In this document: positions 1-9,108 of the stretch, piece after piece | Layout of the letters: each line of letters starts with the position of its first letter | Position numbering within the stretch: position 1 is the stretch's first letter | Source of the DNA: Mycobacterium shinjukuense | GTDB taxonomy: Bacteria; Actinomycetota; Actinomycetes; Mycobacteriales; Mycobacteriaceae | DNA: 64,000 nt | Assembly: GCF_010730055.1 (NCBI RefSeq) | Contig: NZ_AP022575.1 | Location: 372,001-436,000, forward strand | Direction: 5' to 3' | Position numbers and translations under genes: made by a program | The notes under the pieces: model-generated | Database searches by the model: none | Seen by the model: the letters and a program-made list of their open reading frames with translations, nothing else | What the model was told of the DNA's origin: nothing

Positions 1-1873
1 CAACCGCCCAACGCAAGTACTCCGCCTGATCGGCGCGCCGCAACGGCAGCAGCTCGCGCAGCGCGGGCTCGTCGACCTGGATGATCGCGATTCCCGCGGA
101 CTGCAAGTCCACGGTCTCGTCGCGAATGGCCAGCGCCACCTGGTTGGCGGTGTCGGCCAGCGGCTGGTCGTCCCGCACGAACGACCACGCCAGGATGGTG
201 ACCGGCCCGGTCAACATGCCCTTCACCGGCTTGTCGGTCAGCGACTGCGCGTAGGTGATCCACTCGACGGTCATCGGGCGGGTGCGGGCCACGTCGCCGT
301 AGAGGATCGGCGGACGCACGCACCGGCTGCCGTAGGACTGCACCCAGCCGTTCTGGGTGGCGAAGAAGCCCTCCAGCTGCTCGGCGAAGTACTGCACCAT
401 GTCGTTGCGCTCCGGCTCACCATGCACCAGCACATCCAGCCCGAGTCGCTCCTGCAGCGCGATGACCTCGGCGATCTCGGCCTTCATCCGGCGGACGTAC
501 TCGGCCTCGTCGATCTCACCGGCCCGCAGCGCCGCCCGTGCCTTGCGGATCGCGGAGGTCTGCGGGTAGGAGCCGATCGTCGTGGTCGGCAGCGGCGGCA
601 GGTGTAGCCGCGCGTCCTGGCTGGCGCGGCGCCGGGCCGCCTCGCCGCGGTGAGCGCCGGAGGCGACGATCGACTCGATGCGGGCCCGGACCTGCCCGTT
701 GCGCAGGCGCGGATCGCGCTTGCGGGACGCCACCGCGGCGTTGGATGCGGCGATCTCGTCGGCGACCGCGTCTCGCCCGTCGCGCAGCGCGCGTGCCAGC
801 ACCACGACCTCGCGCACCTTTTCGGCACCGAACGCCAGCCAGCTGCGCAGGTTGTCGTCCAGCCCGGTTTCCAGGGCCAGCGAGTACGGCACGTGCAGCG
901 TCGAACACGACGTCGACACAGCAACGGCAGCCGCCGAGCCCAGCAGGGTCGCCAGCTTGCTCAGCGCGGCCTCCAGGTCGGTGCGCCAGACGTTGCGCCC
1001 GTCGACGACCCCGGCCACCAGCGTCTTGCCGGCCAGCTCAGGTACCCCGGCCACCGCGGTGTGCGCACCGGCCACCAGGTCGACGCCGACCGCCTCGACC
1101 GGGGTGCGCGCCAGCGCGGCCAGGGCCGCACCCGGGTCACCAAAGTAGGTGGCGACGAAAAGTGCCGGGCGGTTGGCCAGCGATCCCAGCGCGGTGTACA
1201 GGCGCTCGGCCAGCGCGGGCGCGTCCGGCGAGATGTCGGTGACCAGCGCCGGTTCGTCGAGCTGCACCCACGCGGCACCGTTGGCGGCCAGCAGCGACAG
1301 CAGCTCGGAGTAGACCGGCACCAGCTCTTCGAGCCGTCCGATGGGTGCGCCCGCACCGTCGACGGCCTTGCTCAGCAACAGGAAGGTGATCGGCCCGATG
1401 ACGACCGGGCGTGCCGGTATTCCCAGTTCCTGCGCCTCTTTGAGCTCGGCGAGCACCTTGTCGGGGTGCAGCGTGAACCGGGTTGACGGCCCGATTTCGG
1501 GAACCAGGTAGTGGTAGTTGGTGTCAAACCATTTCGTCATCTCCAGCGGCGCGATCTGGTCGTTGCCGCGGGCGGCGGCAAAATAGCGGTCCAGGTCGTC
1601 GGAGATCTCGGTCACCCGGGGAGGCAGCGCGCCGAGCAGCACCGCGGTGTCGAGCATCTGGTCGTAGTAGGAGAAGGTGTTCACCGGCACCGAGTCCAGA
1701 CCGGCGGCGGCCAGGTCGGACCAGGTGTCGCGGCGCAGCGTGGCGGCGACGGCCTCCAGGTCGGCTCGGCTGGTGCGCCCGGCCCAGTAGCCCTCGGTGG
1801 CGCGCTTGAGTTCGCGGCGCGGGCCGATGCGCGGGGAGCCGGTAATGGTTGCGGTAAACGGTTGAGCGGTCAC
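1..1873 (-). CDS. metE: MetE, cobalamin-independent methionine synthase (3' end outside window)
   Basis: It transfers a methyl group from 5-methyltetrahydropteroyl-triglutamate to homocysteine, the last step of methionine synthesis in the cytosol. About 624 codons are visible, starting at the GTG at 1873 (MTAQPFTATITGSPRIGPRR). The reading frame is open to the left edge, and the family is about 755 residues long. The N-terminal domain (EMTKWFDTNYHYLVPE, VQLDEPAL) and the start of the C-terminal catalytic barrel (TTTIGSYPQT, HGEPERNDMV) are seen. The C-terminal zinc ligands lie beyond the window. A cobalamin riboswitch lies in the leader, so B12 should repress the gene. No damage is visible in the part present. 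Confidence 0.97.
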   Translation of the reverse strand, partial: MTAQPFTATITGSPRIGPRRELKRATEGYWAGRTSRADLEAVAATLRRDTWSDLAAAGLDSVPVNTFSYYDQMLDTAVLLGALPPRVTEISDDLDRYFAAARGNDQIAPLEMTKWFDTNYHYLVPEIGPSTRFTLHPDKVLAELKEAQELGIPARPVVIGPITFLLLSKAVDGAGAPIGRLEELVPVYSELLSLLAANGAAWVQLDEPALVTDISPDAPALAERLYTALGSLANRPALFVATYFGDPGAALAALARTPVEAVGVDLVAGAHTAVAGVPELAGKTLVAGVVDGRNVWRTDLEAALSKLATLLGSAAAVAVSTSCSTLHVPYSLALETGLDDNLRSWLAFGAEKVREVVVLARALRDGRDAVADEIAASNAAVASRKRDPRLRNGQVRARIESIVASGAHRGEAARRRASQDARLHLPPLPTTTIGSYPQTSAIRKARAALRAGEIDEAEYVRRMKAEIAEVIALQERLGLDVLVHGEPERNDMVQYFAEQLEGFFATQNGWVQSYGSRCVRPPILYGDVARTRPMTVEWITYAQSLTDKPVKGMLTGPVTILAWSFVRDDQPLADTANQVALAIRDETVDLQSAGIAIIQVDEPALRELLPLRRADQAEYLRWAV

Positions 1874-2019
1874 GTGCTGGTCCTTCAGTCGACGGGGTGG
1901 TCACCGCCGGCGGACGTGCAGCCGATCCGATTGAGGTGCACACCCCACCGGTGCACCCCGCAACAGGTACGGCCAAACGCCCATTCCACGAGGCGGTGAG
2001 CCGCCGGACGCGGCGCGCC

Positions 2020-2225
2020 CGGCACAGCTGGCAGGTCTTCGGACTCGCAGGCGCGCACCGGTCGGTGCTCCTAATGGCCGTCGCTTCCCAGTCGCGGGGA
2101 CCAGTGCCAAAAGACGGCGGTCGTTCCTGCATACCGCTGCGGGACAGTCCCGGATTCTCACAGGGTTCCCTCTCGCGATGCATCGTTGCGTCGCTCGATG
2201 CCGGTGCCGCAGCACGCGGCGCCAG
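2020..2225 (-). promoter_or_regulatory. Cobalamin (AdoCbl) riboswitch in the metE leader
   Basis: Read on the minus strand, the leader carries the conserved blocks of the B12 aptamer in order: GGGAACCCTGTGAGAATCC, then ACTGTCCCGCA, then CACTGG...GGGAAG, and finally the B12 box GAGTCCGAAGACCTGCCA near 2030-2048. It ends about 150 nt before the metE GTG. Between them is a small hairpin (GGCGG-loop-CCGCC, 1993-2006) that could belong to the expression platform. In H37Rv the metE leader also carries such a riboswitch, so repression of metE by B12 is expected. Outer boundaries are approximate. Confidence 0.93.
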
Positions 2226-2244
2226 CAGACCAGCTGCGAGCACC

Positions 2245-2272
2245 AGGTTACTCTGCCGCGTTACTCTGCCGC
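2245..2272 (-). promoter_or_regulatory. Probable metE promoter with a perfect tandem 13-bp repeat
   Basis: The 13-mer GTTACTCTGCCGC (plus strand) occurs twice in tandem at 2247-2259 and 2260-2272. On the minus strand the downstream copy forms TAACCT (2245-2250), a TANNNT-type -10 box about 20 nt upstream of the riboswitch 5' end. A transcript starting near 2238 would contain the whole aptamer. The assignment is by motif and position only. Confidence 0.5.
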
Positions 2273-2406
2273 CCGGCTGAGGCGAACCGGCCAGCGACTG
2301 GATCCCGACGGCTCCGGGCGGAGGTGTCCCGATCGGGCCCACCGCGATCGTCCTCTTGATGAGATTCGGGAACCGCCCGGATGATGATCGAGACAGGAGG
2401 AAAACC

Positions 2407-2754
2407 ATGCCGCAATACGCCGCACTCACCTACACCAGGGACGTCGACTGGTCGGCCCCCGAGCAGGCCGAGGACATGGCCGAATACCAGAAGTTCGGCC
2501 AGGACCACGCCGCTGCGATTCGTGGCGGCGCGGCGCTGTACCCGACGGCCACCGCGACGACCGTCCGGGTCCGTGGCGCCCGCGGCGGCGACGTCGTCAC
2601 CAGCGACGGCCCCTACGCCGAGACCAAGGAGGCCCTGACCGGCTTCTACCTCATCGAAGCCGCCGACCTGGACGAGGCCCTGCGGATCGCCGCCGATATC
2701 CCAGCCGCCTGGGATGGCGCTGTCGAGGTGCGTCCCATCATCGACTTCGGTTGA
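2407..2754 (+). CDS. YCII/DGPF-domain protein
   Basis: This is a small cytosolic protein of 115 residues from the ATG at 2407, which has a strong AGGAGG ribosome site 5 nt upstream. It carries the DGPF-type signature in the form TSDGPYAETKEAL, followed by FYLIEAADLDEAL and the closing VEVRPIIDF, as in the YCII-related fold. The biochemical role is unknown. Its stop overlaps the start of the next gene, an ECF42-type sigma factor. DGPF proteins are the regular genomic partners of ECF42 sigma factors and probable members of their regulons, so this is a typical pair. Confidence 0.88.
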   Translation: MPQYAALTYTRDVDWSAPEQAEDMAEYQKFGQDHAAAIRGGAALYPTATATTVRVRGARGGDVVTSDGPYAETKEALTGFYLIEAADLDEALRIAADIPAAWDGAVEVRPIIDFG

Positions 2755-3971
2755 ACGCCGAATCCGCGCTCGCTCAGACCGTCCGGATCGAGGGGAGCCG
2801 CATCCTGGCGACCCTCGTCCGGTCGGTCGGCTCGCTGCAGATCGCCGAGGACGCGGTGCAGGAAGCCGCGCTCCGCGCGCTGCGGGACTGGCCCCGCAAC
2901 GGTGTGCCGGACCAGCCCCGCGCCTGGCTGACGGTGACCGCGCGCCGGGCCGCGATCGATTTGCTGCGCCGCGAGGGCGTTCGAGCGCAGAAGGAGCGTG
3001 CCAGCATGGAGCTCGCGGCTCCCGACCTGCCGCCCGACAGTGTGGTGGCCGACGACCGGCTGCGGCTGATCTTTACCTGCTGCCACCCGGCGCTCGGACT
3101 GGACGCGCAGGTGACCCTGGCGCTGCGCACGCTGTGCGGCCTGTCGCCCGCACAAATCGCGGCGGTGCTGCTGACCAGCGAGGCGGCGGTGGCCAAGCGC
3201 CTGACCCGGACCCGGAAGAAGATCGCCCGCGCCGCCATCCCCTACCGGGTGCCGTCCGACGACGAGCTGCCGGCGCGCCTTTCGGCCGTGTGCGCGGTGC
3301 TGCACGCGTCCTACACGATCGCGCACAGCGCGTCCGGCGGCGACCGGTTGACCGACGTCGACGGTGCCCGGGAGGCGCTGCGCTTGGCGCGGCTGGTCCA
3401 CGAGCTGATGCCCGATGAACCATCGCCGATGGCGGTCCTGGCGCTGCTGCTGCTGACCGAATCCCGGCGCGCCGCACGGCTCGACGACACCGGAGATCCG
3501 GTGCCGCTGTCCGAGCAGGATCGCTCGTTGTGGGACACCGGCGCGATCGCGGAGGCACTCGATCTGCTCGATGAGTCGCTGCAGCGCACCGGCACGGTCG
3601 CCGACCCGTACCAGCTGCAGGCCGCGATCGCCGCCGAGCACGCCCGAGCGGACTCGTACCACACCACCGACTGGGCCGAGATCGTCCGGCTCTACGACTT
3701 GCTGCTGTCGGTGCAGCTGAGCGCTCCCGCCGCGCTCGCCCGGGCGGTCGCCGTCGCCGAATCCCAAGGGGCGGCAGCGGGATTGGATGCGCTGGCGCGG
3801 ATCGCGCCGGATCAGCGCTGGCACGCGGTGCGCGGTGAACTGTTGGCCCGCCAGGGCAAGTTCGCCGAGGCGGTTGCGGAGACGCGAGTATCGCTCACCG
3901 ATGCGGTCACCGCACCCGAACGGCGACACCGCCAACGGCGCATCGCCGAATGGTCGGCGCGACAAGGTTAG
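2751..3971 (+). CDS. ECF42-type RNA polymerase sigma factor with C-terminal TPR-like extension
   Basis: The protein has 406 residues, starting at a TTG that overlaps the preceding stop by 4 nt (TTGA), so translation is probably coupled. Residues ~15-95 are sigma region 2 (EDAVQEAALRALRDWP, RAWLTVTARRAAIDLLRR). Residues ~105-165 are region 4 (LTLALRTLCGLSPAQIAAVLL, EAAVAKRLTRTRKKI, within LALRTL..). The long C-terminal half is helical, with the ECF42 hallmark SEQDRSLWD and TPR-like repeats. No anti-sigma factor is adjacent. In this group the C-terminal extension is thought to control activity. Its target is probably its own operon. Confidence 0.9.
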   Translation: MNAESALAQTVRIEGSRILATLVRSVGSLQIAEDAVQEAALRALRDWPRNGVPDQPRAWLTVTARRAAIDLLRREGVRAQKERASMELAAPDLPPDSVVADDRLRLIFTCCHPALGLDAQVTLALRTLCGLSPAQIAAVLLTSEAAVAKRLTRTRKKIARAAIPYRVPSDDELPARLSAVCAVLHASYTIAHSASGGDRLTDVDGAREALRLARLVHELMPDEPSPMAVLALLLLTESRRAARLDDTGDPVPLSEQDRSLWDTGAIAEALDLLDESLQRTGTVADPYQLQAAIAAEHARADSYHTTDWAEIVRLYDLLLSVQLSAPAALARAVAVAESQGAAAGLDALARIAPDQRWHAVRGELLARQGKFAEAVAETRVSLTDAVTAPERRHRQRRIAEWSARQG

Positions 3972-3978
3972 GAGTGCG

Positions 3979-4425
3979 ATGACGACAGTGGACGTGGTGA
4001 GCGAGATCGTGATTGCCCGGCCCCGAGATGAAGTTGCGCGCTATGCCTCCGATCCCGACAATGCCACCGCGTGGTATGTCAATATCAAAGCGGTGCAATG
4101 GAAATCGCCCAAGCCGTTGGCCGTCGGCGCGCGGTTCGCCTTCACGGCCCGGTTCCCCGGACGCGAGCTGAGTTACACCTACGAGGCGGTAGAACTGGTG
4201 CCCGACACGAGATTTGTGATGCGCACCGCGGAGGGGCCGTTCCCGATGGAGACGACCTATCTCTGGGAAGACGGTCCGAACGGTTCGACGACGATGACGT
4301 TGCGCAACCGTGGTGAGCCTTCCGGGTTCACCGGAATCGTGGCGCCGGTGTTGACGCTGGCGATCAAGCGTGCCAATCGCAAGGATCTCGCCCGGCTCAA
4401 GGCACTCTTGGAAGCCGGGGGCTAG
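3979..4425 (+). CDS. SRPBCC (START-like / polyketide cyclase-like) protein
   Basis: The protein has 148 residues from the ATG at 3979, preceded by AGGAG at 3970-3974. The N-terminal EIVIARPRDEVARYASDP and the alternating beta pattern through FTARFPGRELSYTYEAV, with a long C-terminal helix (RANRKDLARLKALLE), fit the SRPBCC ligand-binding fold. It lies 7 nt after the sigma gene and is the third gene of that operon. START-like proteins often accompany DGPF/ECF42 clusters. The ligand is unknown. Confidence 0.85.
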   Translation: MTTVDVVSEIVIARPRDEVARYASDPDNATAWYVNIKAVQWKSPKPLAVGARFAFTARFPGRELSYTYEAVELVPDTRFVMRTAEGPFPMETTYLWEDGPNGSTTMTLRNRGEPSGFTGIVAPVLTLAIKRANRKDLARLKALLEAGG

Positions 4426-4432
4426 CAACTGC

Positions 4433-7400
4433 TCAGCTGTTGAAGAAACCCGACTGGTTATCGCCCGAGTTGGCGAACCCCGAGCTGTTGTCGCCCAGGT
4501 TCCGCACGCCCGAGCTGTTGTTGCCGGAGTTGGACACTCCGGTATTGAAGGAGCCGGCGTTGAAAATGCCGGTGTTGTTGCTGCCAAAGTTGAGGAAGCC
4601 CACGTTGGTGGCGTCGCCCGAGTTACGCGCACCCGAGTTTCCGACGGCTCCCAGGCCCGTGTTGCTGTTCTGGAAGCCGGAGTTACCGTCGCCCGAGTTG
4701 AAGAAGCCGGAATTGCCGGTGCCCGAGTGGCCGAAGCCCGAGTTCGGCCCCGGTTGAGTGGCGGTGCTGCCGATGGTGGTGTTCAGGTTGCCCGAGTTGT
4801 AGGCGCCGGTGTTGATGTCGCCCGAGTTTCCCCATCCCGTGTTGGTGTCGCCCGAGTTGTAGAAGCCGGTGTTCAGGCTGCCCGAGTTGTGGCTGCCGGT
4901 GTTGCCGGCGCCGGAGTTGCCGAAGCCCAGGTTGAAGCTGCCAGCGTTCCCGTTGCCCATGTTCGCGCTGCCGCCGTTCCAGTTGCCGAAGTTGGTGCTG
5001 CCGGCGTTCCCGAAGCCGGTGTTGGTGGAGCCCCCATTCCAGAAGCCGGTGTTGGTGGAGCCCGCGTTAAAGGAGCCGAAGTTGTTATCCCCGGAGTTGA
5101 AGAAGCCGACGTTGTTGTTGCCGGAGTTGAACCAGCCGATGTTGTTGTTGCCGGAGTTGAACAAGCCCATGTTTCCGACGCCCGAGTTCAGCCCGCCGAT
5201 GCCGATCATGTTGTTGCCGGTGAGCCCGACACCGATGTTGTTGTTGCCGTTGTTCGCAAAGCCCAGGTTGTTGTTGCCGAGGTTGGCAAAGCCGATGTTG
5301 GAGGAGCCGTTGTTTGCATGACCCACGTTGAACGAGCCGTTGTTCGCGGTGCCAAGGTTATAGCTGCCGGCGTTTCCGCTGCCGGCGTTTCCGCTGCCGA
5401 AGTTTCCGTAGCCGACGTTGCGGGTGCCGTCGTTTCCGCTGCCCAGGTTGAGGTTGCCGAGGTTTCCGTTCCCGAAGTTGGTGTTGCCGAGGTTGCCATC
5501 GCCCATGTTGAAGAAACCGTTGTTTCCGCTGCCCATGTTGGCGTTGCCGATGTTCCCGCTGCCCTGGTTGGCGTTGCCGGTATTCCCGGCGCCGTGATTG
5601 ACCGAGCCGATGTTTCCGCTGCCCAGGTTGGAGTCGCCGATGTTGCCGATGCCCACGTTGACGGCCGGAAGACCGATCGCGGGGGCGCCCAGCCCGGGGG
5701 AGAAGGCCAGGCCGGCCGCGGCCGTCAACGCAAGGCTAGAGAGGTTGAAGAAACCCGACTGGTTGTTGCCGGCGTTGAAGAATCCCGAGCTGTTGTCGCC
5801 CGAGTTGCCCACGCCCGACGTGGCGGTGAAACCGGCGTTGCTGGCCGAGTTTCCGATGCCGACGTTCTGGAGTCCGTTGTTGAATAGGCCCGTGTGGAAG
5901 GTGCCCGAGTTATTGATACCCACGTTGCCGCCGACGCCCGAGTTGTTAAGACCCGAGTGACCGAAGAAGAAGGCGCCGGTGCTGGTGTTCAGGAAGCCGG
6001 AGTTGCCGGTGCCGGAATTGTTGAAGCCCGAGTTGCCGGTGCCGGTGTTGCCGAAGCCCGAGTTCATCACGGCCTGGGTGTCCGGGCTGCCAACACCGGT
6101 GTTCAGCCCACCCGCGTTGAACAGACCCGTGTTGGTATCACCCGAGTTAGCCCACCCGGTGTTGAAGGCGCCCGCGTTGAAGTCGCCCGTGTTGAATGAG
6201 CCCGAGTTGAAGCTGCCCACGTTAGAGTCGCCCGAGTTTCCGAAACCCATGTTGCCAAAACCCGCGTTTCCGAAGCCCATGTTCAGGCCGCCCGCGTTCC
6301 CGGAACCGAAGTTGTTGAAACCCGCGTTGCCGAAGCCGGTGTTGGTGGAGCCCGCGTTCCAGAAGCCGGTGTTGGTGGAACCGGCGTTAAAGGAGCCGAA
6401 GTTGCCGTTTCCGGAGTTGAAGAAGCCGATGTTGTTGTTGCCCGAGTTGAAGAAGCCGATGTTGTTGTTGCCGGAGTTGCCGAAGCCGAGGTTTCCGGTG
6501 CCCGAGTTCAGCGCGCCGATGCCGATCATGTTGTCGCCGGTGAGCCCGAAACCGATGTTGTTGTTGCCGTTATTGCCAAATCCCAGGTTGTTGCTGCCGA
6601 GGTTGCCAAAGCCCACGTTGGAGTCGCCGGTGTTTCCGCTTCCCACGTTGAAGGAGCCGAAATTGCCGCTGCCGATGTTGGCGGGGCCGACGTTTCCGCC
6701 GCCGATGTTGCCGTCGCCGCCGCTGTTGCCGAAGCCGATGTTTCCGTTAGCGAAGTTTCCGCTGCCCAGGTTGAGCCACCCCACGTTCCCGCTGCCGAGG
6801 TTGGTGTTGCCGAAGTTTCCGCTGCCCAGGTTGAAGAAGCCGAAGTTGCCGTTGCCCACGTTCGCGTTGCCGCGATTCCCGCCGCCCAGGTTGGCGTCGC
6901 CGATGTTGCCGCTGCCCAGGTTGTAGTCGCCGGTGTTGCCGCTGCCCAGGTTGTAGTTGCCGATGTTGCCGATGCTCAGGTTTCCGACGCCGATGTTGCC
7001 GATGCCCAACCCCGGGATGACCTGGGCGGCCGGGCCGGACGCCGCCGCGGCCACCGGGCCGGGCAGGGCTTGCAACGCCTGCTGCCACGGCGCCAGCTGG
7101 GCGGCCACCGCCGACGCCGCGCCGTGATAGCCCACCATCGCCGCCACATCGGCGGCCCACAGTTCCTCGTAGGCGGCCTCGGTCGCCGCGATCGCCGGGG
7201 CGTTTTGGCCCAACAGGTTCGACAGCACCAGCGACACCAGTTGATTGCGGTTGGCCGCCACCATCACCGGAGGCACCGTGGCCGCCCGCGCGGCCTCAAA
7301 CACCGCCGCGGCCGCCTTGGCCTGCTCGGCCGCGCCCAGGGCCCGTGTCGCCGCCGTGCCCAGCCAGCTGGCATAGGGGGCCGCCGCGGCCGCCATCGCC

Positions 7401-7588
7401 GCCGCCGCCGGACCCCGCCAGGCCCCACCCACCAGCCCCGACGTGACCGACGAGAACGCGGCCGCCGCTTCGCCTAATTCGGCGGCCAGCCCGTCCCAGG
7501 CCGCCGCCGCGGCCAGCGTCGGGCCCGAGCCCGCACCGGCGAACATCAGTGCCGAATTGACCTCCGGAGGCAGCATCAGAAAACTCAT
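4433..7588 (-). CDS. PPE family protein, MPTR subclass (PPE16-like)
   Basis: The protein has 1051 residues from the ATG at 7588; a GTG sits just upstream. Residues 1-~180 are the PPE domain (MSFLMLPPEVNSALMFAG, with the Pro-Pro-Glu motif and the WxG-type AWRGPAAAAM). The rest is several hundred residues of NxGxGNxG-type pentapeptide repeats, the major polymorphic tandem repeat class. The repeat field consists of two homologous halves joined by a hydrophobic linker (LALTAAAGLAFSPGLGAPAI, around residue 640). Such proteins are exported by ESX-5 to the cell envelope. Position next to metE and before a thiolase matches Rv1135c (PPE16). No PE partner is adjacent. The function is unknown. Confidence 0.93.
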   Translation of the reverse strand: MSFLMLPPEVNSALMFAGAGSGPTLAAAAAWDGLAAELGEAAAAFSSVTSGLVGGAWRGPAAAAMAAAAAPYASWLGTAATRALGAAEQAKAAAAVFEAARAATVPPVMVAANRNQLVSLVLSNLLGQNAPAIAATEAAYEELWAADVAAMVGYHGAASAVAAQLAPWQQALQALPGPVAAAASGPAAQVIPGLGIGNIGVGNLSIGNIGNYNLGSGNTGDYNLGSGNIGDANLGGGNRGNANVGNGNFGFFNLGSGNFGNTNLGSGNVGWLNLGSGNFANGNIGFGNSGGDGNIGGGNVGPANIGSGNFGSFNVGSGNTGDSNVGFGNLGSNNLGFGNNGNNNIGFGLTGDNMIGIGALNSGTGNLGFGNSGNNNIGFFNSGNNNIGFFNSGNGNFGSFNAGSTNTGFWNAGSTNTGFGNAGFNNFGSGNAGGLNMGFGNAGFGNMGFGNSGDSNVGSFNSGSFNTGDFNAGAFNTGWANSGDTNTGLFNAGGLNTGVGSPDTQAVMNSGFGNTGTGNSGFNNSGTGNSGFLNTSTGAFFFGHSGLNNSGVGGNVGINNSGTFHTGLFNNGLQNVGIGNSASNAGFTATSGVGNSGDNSSGFFNAGNNQSGFFNLSSLALTAAAGLAFSPGLGAPAIGLPAVNVGIGNIGDSNLGSGNIGSVNHGAGNTGNANQGSGNIGNANMGSGNNGFFNMGDGNLGNTNFGNGNLGNLNLGSGNDGTRNVGYGNFGSGNAGSGNAGSYNLGTANNGSFNVGHANNGSSNIGFANLGNNNLGFANNGNNNIGVGLTGNNMIGIGGLNSGVGNMGLFNSGNNNIGWFNSGNNNVGFFNSGDNNFGSFNAGSTNTGFWNGGSTNTGFGNAGSTNFGNWNGGSANMGNGNAGSFNLGFGNSGAGNTGSHNSGSLNTGFYNSGDTNTGWGNSGDINTGAYNSGNLNTTIGSTATQPGPNSGFGHSGTGNSGFFNSGDGNSGFQNSNTGLGAVGNSGARNSGDATNVGFLNFGSNNTGIFNAGSFNTGVSNSGNNSSGVRNLGDNSSGFANSGDNQSGFFNS

Positions 7589-7959
7589 CACGCCATCCCG
7601 TCGTCAGCTGGCCTCGCACAACGGGTCGTCGCCACAGCGGCGCCCGTAATCGCACGCCCCGCCGGCTGCCCACACCCGCCGGATCCCGGTGCGCAAGCGC
7701 GCCACGCAATGCCGCGCATCCCCGCCCGCCTGCCCACAGTCGCCATGGTGGGCCTCCCACCGACAACACCGGGCCGATCGCCCGGCACCCGATATACCTG
7801 GCGACCACACACTATGGCAATTCCCGGACCGTATCGGCGTTTTCACCAAACTTGATCGCGATCGCCGGGCTGCTGCCGCACCATCCCGGCCACCCCGCCG
7901 CCACACCGTCGACCACGCTGGTCAACAATCGACTCAACGCGTCAAAGGAGACATCGCTC
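7589..7959. other. Intergenic region between divergent PPE and thiolase genes
   Basis: No gene can be supported in these 371 bases. Reading frames here are short and overlap on both strands. The stretch must hold the promoters of both divergent genes. A clear ribosome site (AAAGGAGA, 7944-7951) precedes the thiolase ATG. Confidence 0.6.
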
Positions 7960-9108
7960 ATGGCCGAAGCCGTTATCGTCGAGGCGGTCCGCTCACCCAT
8001 CGGCAAGCGCAACGGCGGGTTGGCCGGTGTGCACCCGGCCGACCTGTCCGCACAGGTCCTCACCGGACTGGCCGACAAGGCCGGCATCGACCCCGAAATC
8101 GTCGACGACGTCATCTGGGGCTGCGTCATGCAGGCCGGTGAGCAAGCCCTCGACATCGCCCGCACCGCCCTGCTGGCGGCCGGCTGGCCGGAGACCGTCC
8201 CCGGGGTGACCGTCGATCGCCAGTGCGGGTCGAGCCAGCAGTCGGTGCACTTCGCCGCGGCCGGCGTGGTGGCCGGTCACTACGACGTGGTGGTGGCCGG
8301 CGGTGTGGAATCGATGTCGCGGACCCCGATGGGCTCGTCGCTGGCCAACGGCGGACGCCCATATCCGCCGGCCTTCCTGCAGCGCTACCACGGCGCGATC
8401 CCCAACCAGGGCCTGGGTGCCGAAATGATCGCCGAGCGGTGGGGATTCGACCGCGTCGCCCTCGACGAATTCTCCCTGGAATCACACGAAAAGGCCGCTG
8501 CTGCACAGGATTCCGGTGCGTTTGACGACCAGATCGTGGGCATCCGGGACCACGACGGCAACCTGGTGCTCAAGGACGAGGGCATCCGCCGCGGCACCAC
8601 CATGGAAAAGATGGGCGCACTGAAGCCGGCGTTCAAGCAGGACGGTGTGATTCACGCCGGCAACTCCTCACAGATCTCCGACGGGTCGGCTGCGCTGCTG
8701 TTCATGTCCGCCGAGAAGGCCAAGTCGCTGGGCCGGAAGCCGATCGCCCGGGTGCACACCGTGGCGCTGGCCGGGGCCGATCCGGTGATCATGCTGACCG
8801 CGCCCATCCCGGCAACCCAGAAGGTGCTGCAGCGCTCCGGGCTGAGCATCGACGACATCGGGGCCTACGAGGTCAACGAGGCGTTCGCGCCGGTTCCGCT
8901 GGCCTGGCTGCGTGACATCGGCGCCGACGAGAACAAGCTCAATCCCAACGGCGGGGCGATCGCGCTGGGCCACCCGCTCGGCGGGTCGGGGGCCCGGTTG
9001 CTGACGACGTTGCTGTACCACATGCGGGACAAGGGAATTCGCTACGGGCTGCAGACGATGTGTGAGGGCGGCGGCCAGGCCAACGCCACCATCGTGGAGC
9101 TGCTGTGA
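7960..9108 (+). CDS. Thiolase (acetyl-CoA acetyltransferase family)
   Basis: The protein has 382 residues from the ATG at 7960, with AAAGGAGA upstream. Thiolases condense or cleave beta-ketoacyl-CoA. All catalytic elements are present: the nucleophilic Cys89 (TVDRQCGSSQQS), the NEAFAPVPLAW motif, the GHPLGGSGAR histidine block and the C-terminal MCEGGGQANA cysteine block. Length is normal for the family. The stop overlaps the start of an enoyl-CoA hydratase, so the pair probably acts in one beta-oxidation-type pathway. The syntenic H37Rv locus, Rv1135A, is recalled as only a short remnant. Confidence 0.93.
   Translation: MAEAVIVEAVRSPIGKRNGGLAGVHPADLSAQVLTGLADKAGIDPEIVDDVIWGCVMQAGEQALDIARTALLAAGWPETVPGVTVDRQCGSSQQSVHFAAAGVVAGHYDVVVAGGVESMSRTPMGSSLANGGRPYPPAFLQRYHGAIPNQGLGAEMIAERWGFDRVALDEFSLESHEKAAAAQDSGAFDDQIVGIRDHDGNLVLKDEGIRRGTTMEKMGALKPAFKQDGVIHAGNSSQISDGSAALLFMSAEKAKSLGRKPIARVHTVALAGADPVIMLTAPIPATQKVLQRSGLSIDDIGAYEVNEAFAPVPLAWLRDIGADENKLNPNGGAIALGHPLGGSGARLLTTLLYHMRDKGIRYGLQTMCEGGGQANATIVELL

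Noticed and set aside
1897..2280. 127-residue plus-strand frame opposite the metE leader
   Set aside because: It lies exactly antisense to the cobalamin riboswitch, lacks a ribosome site and has no recognisable features.
4440..6926. Long plus-strand frames rich in Pro-Leu-Lys-Pro or Gly-Val-Ala repeats opposite the PPE gene
   Set aside because: They are antisense shadows of the MPTR repeats; the minus strand has the PPE domain, a start and the family signature.
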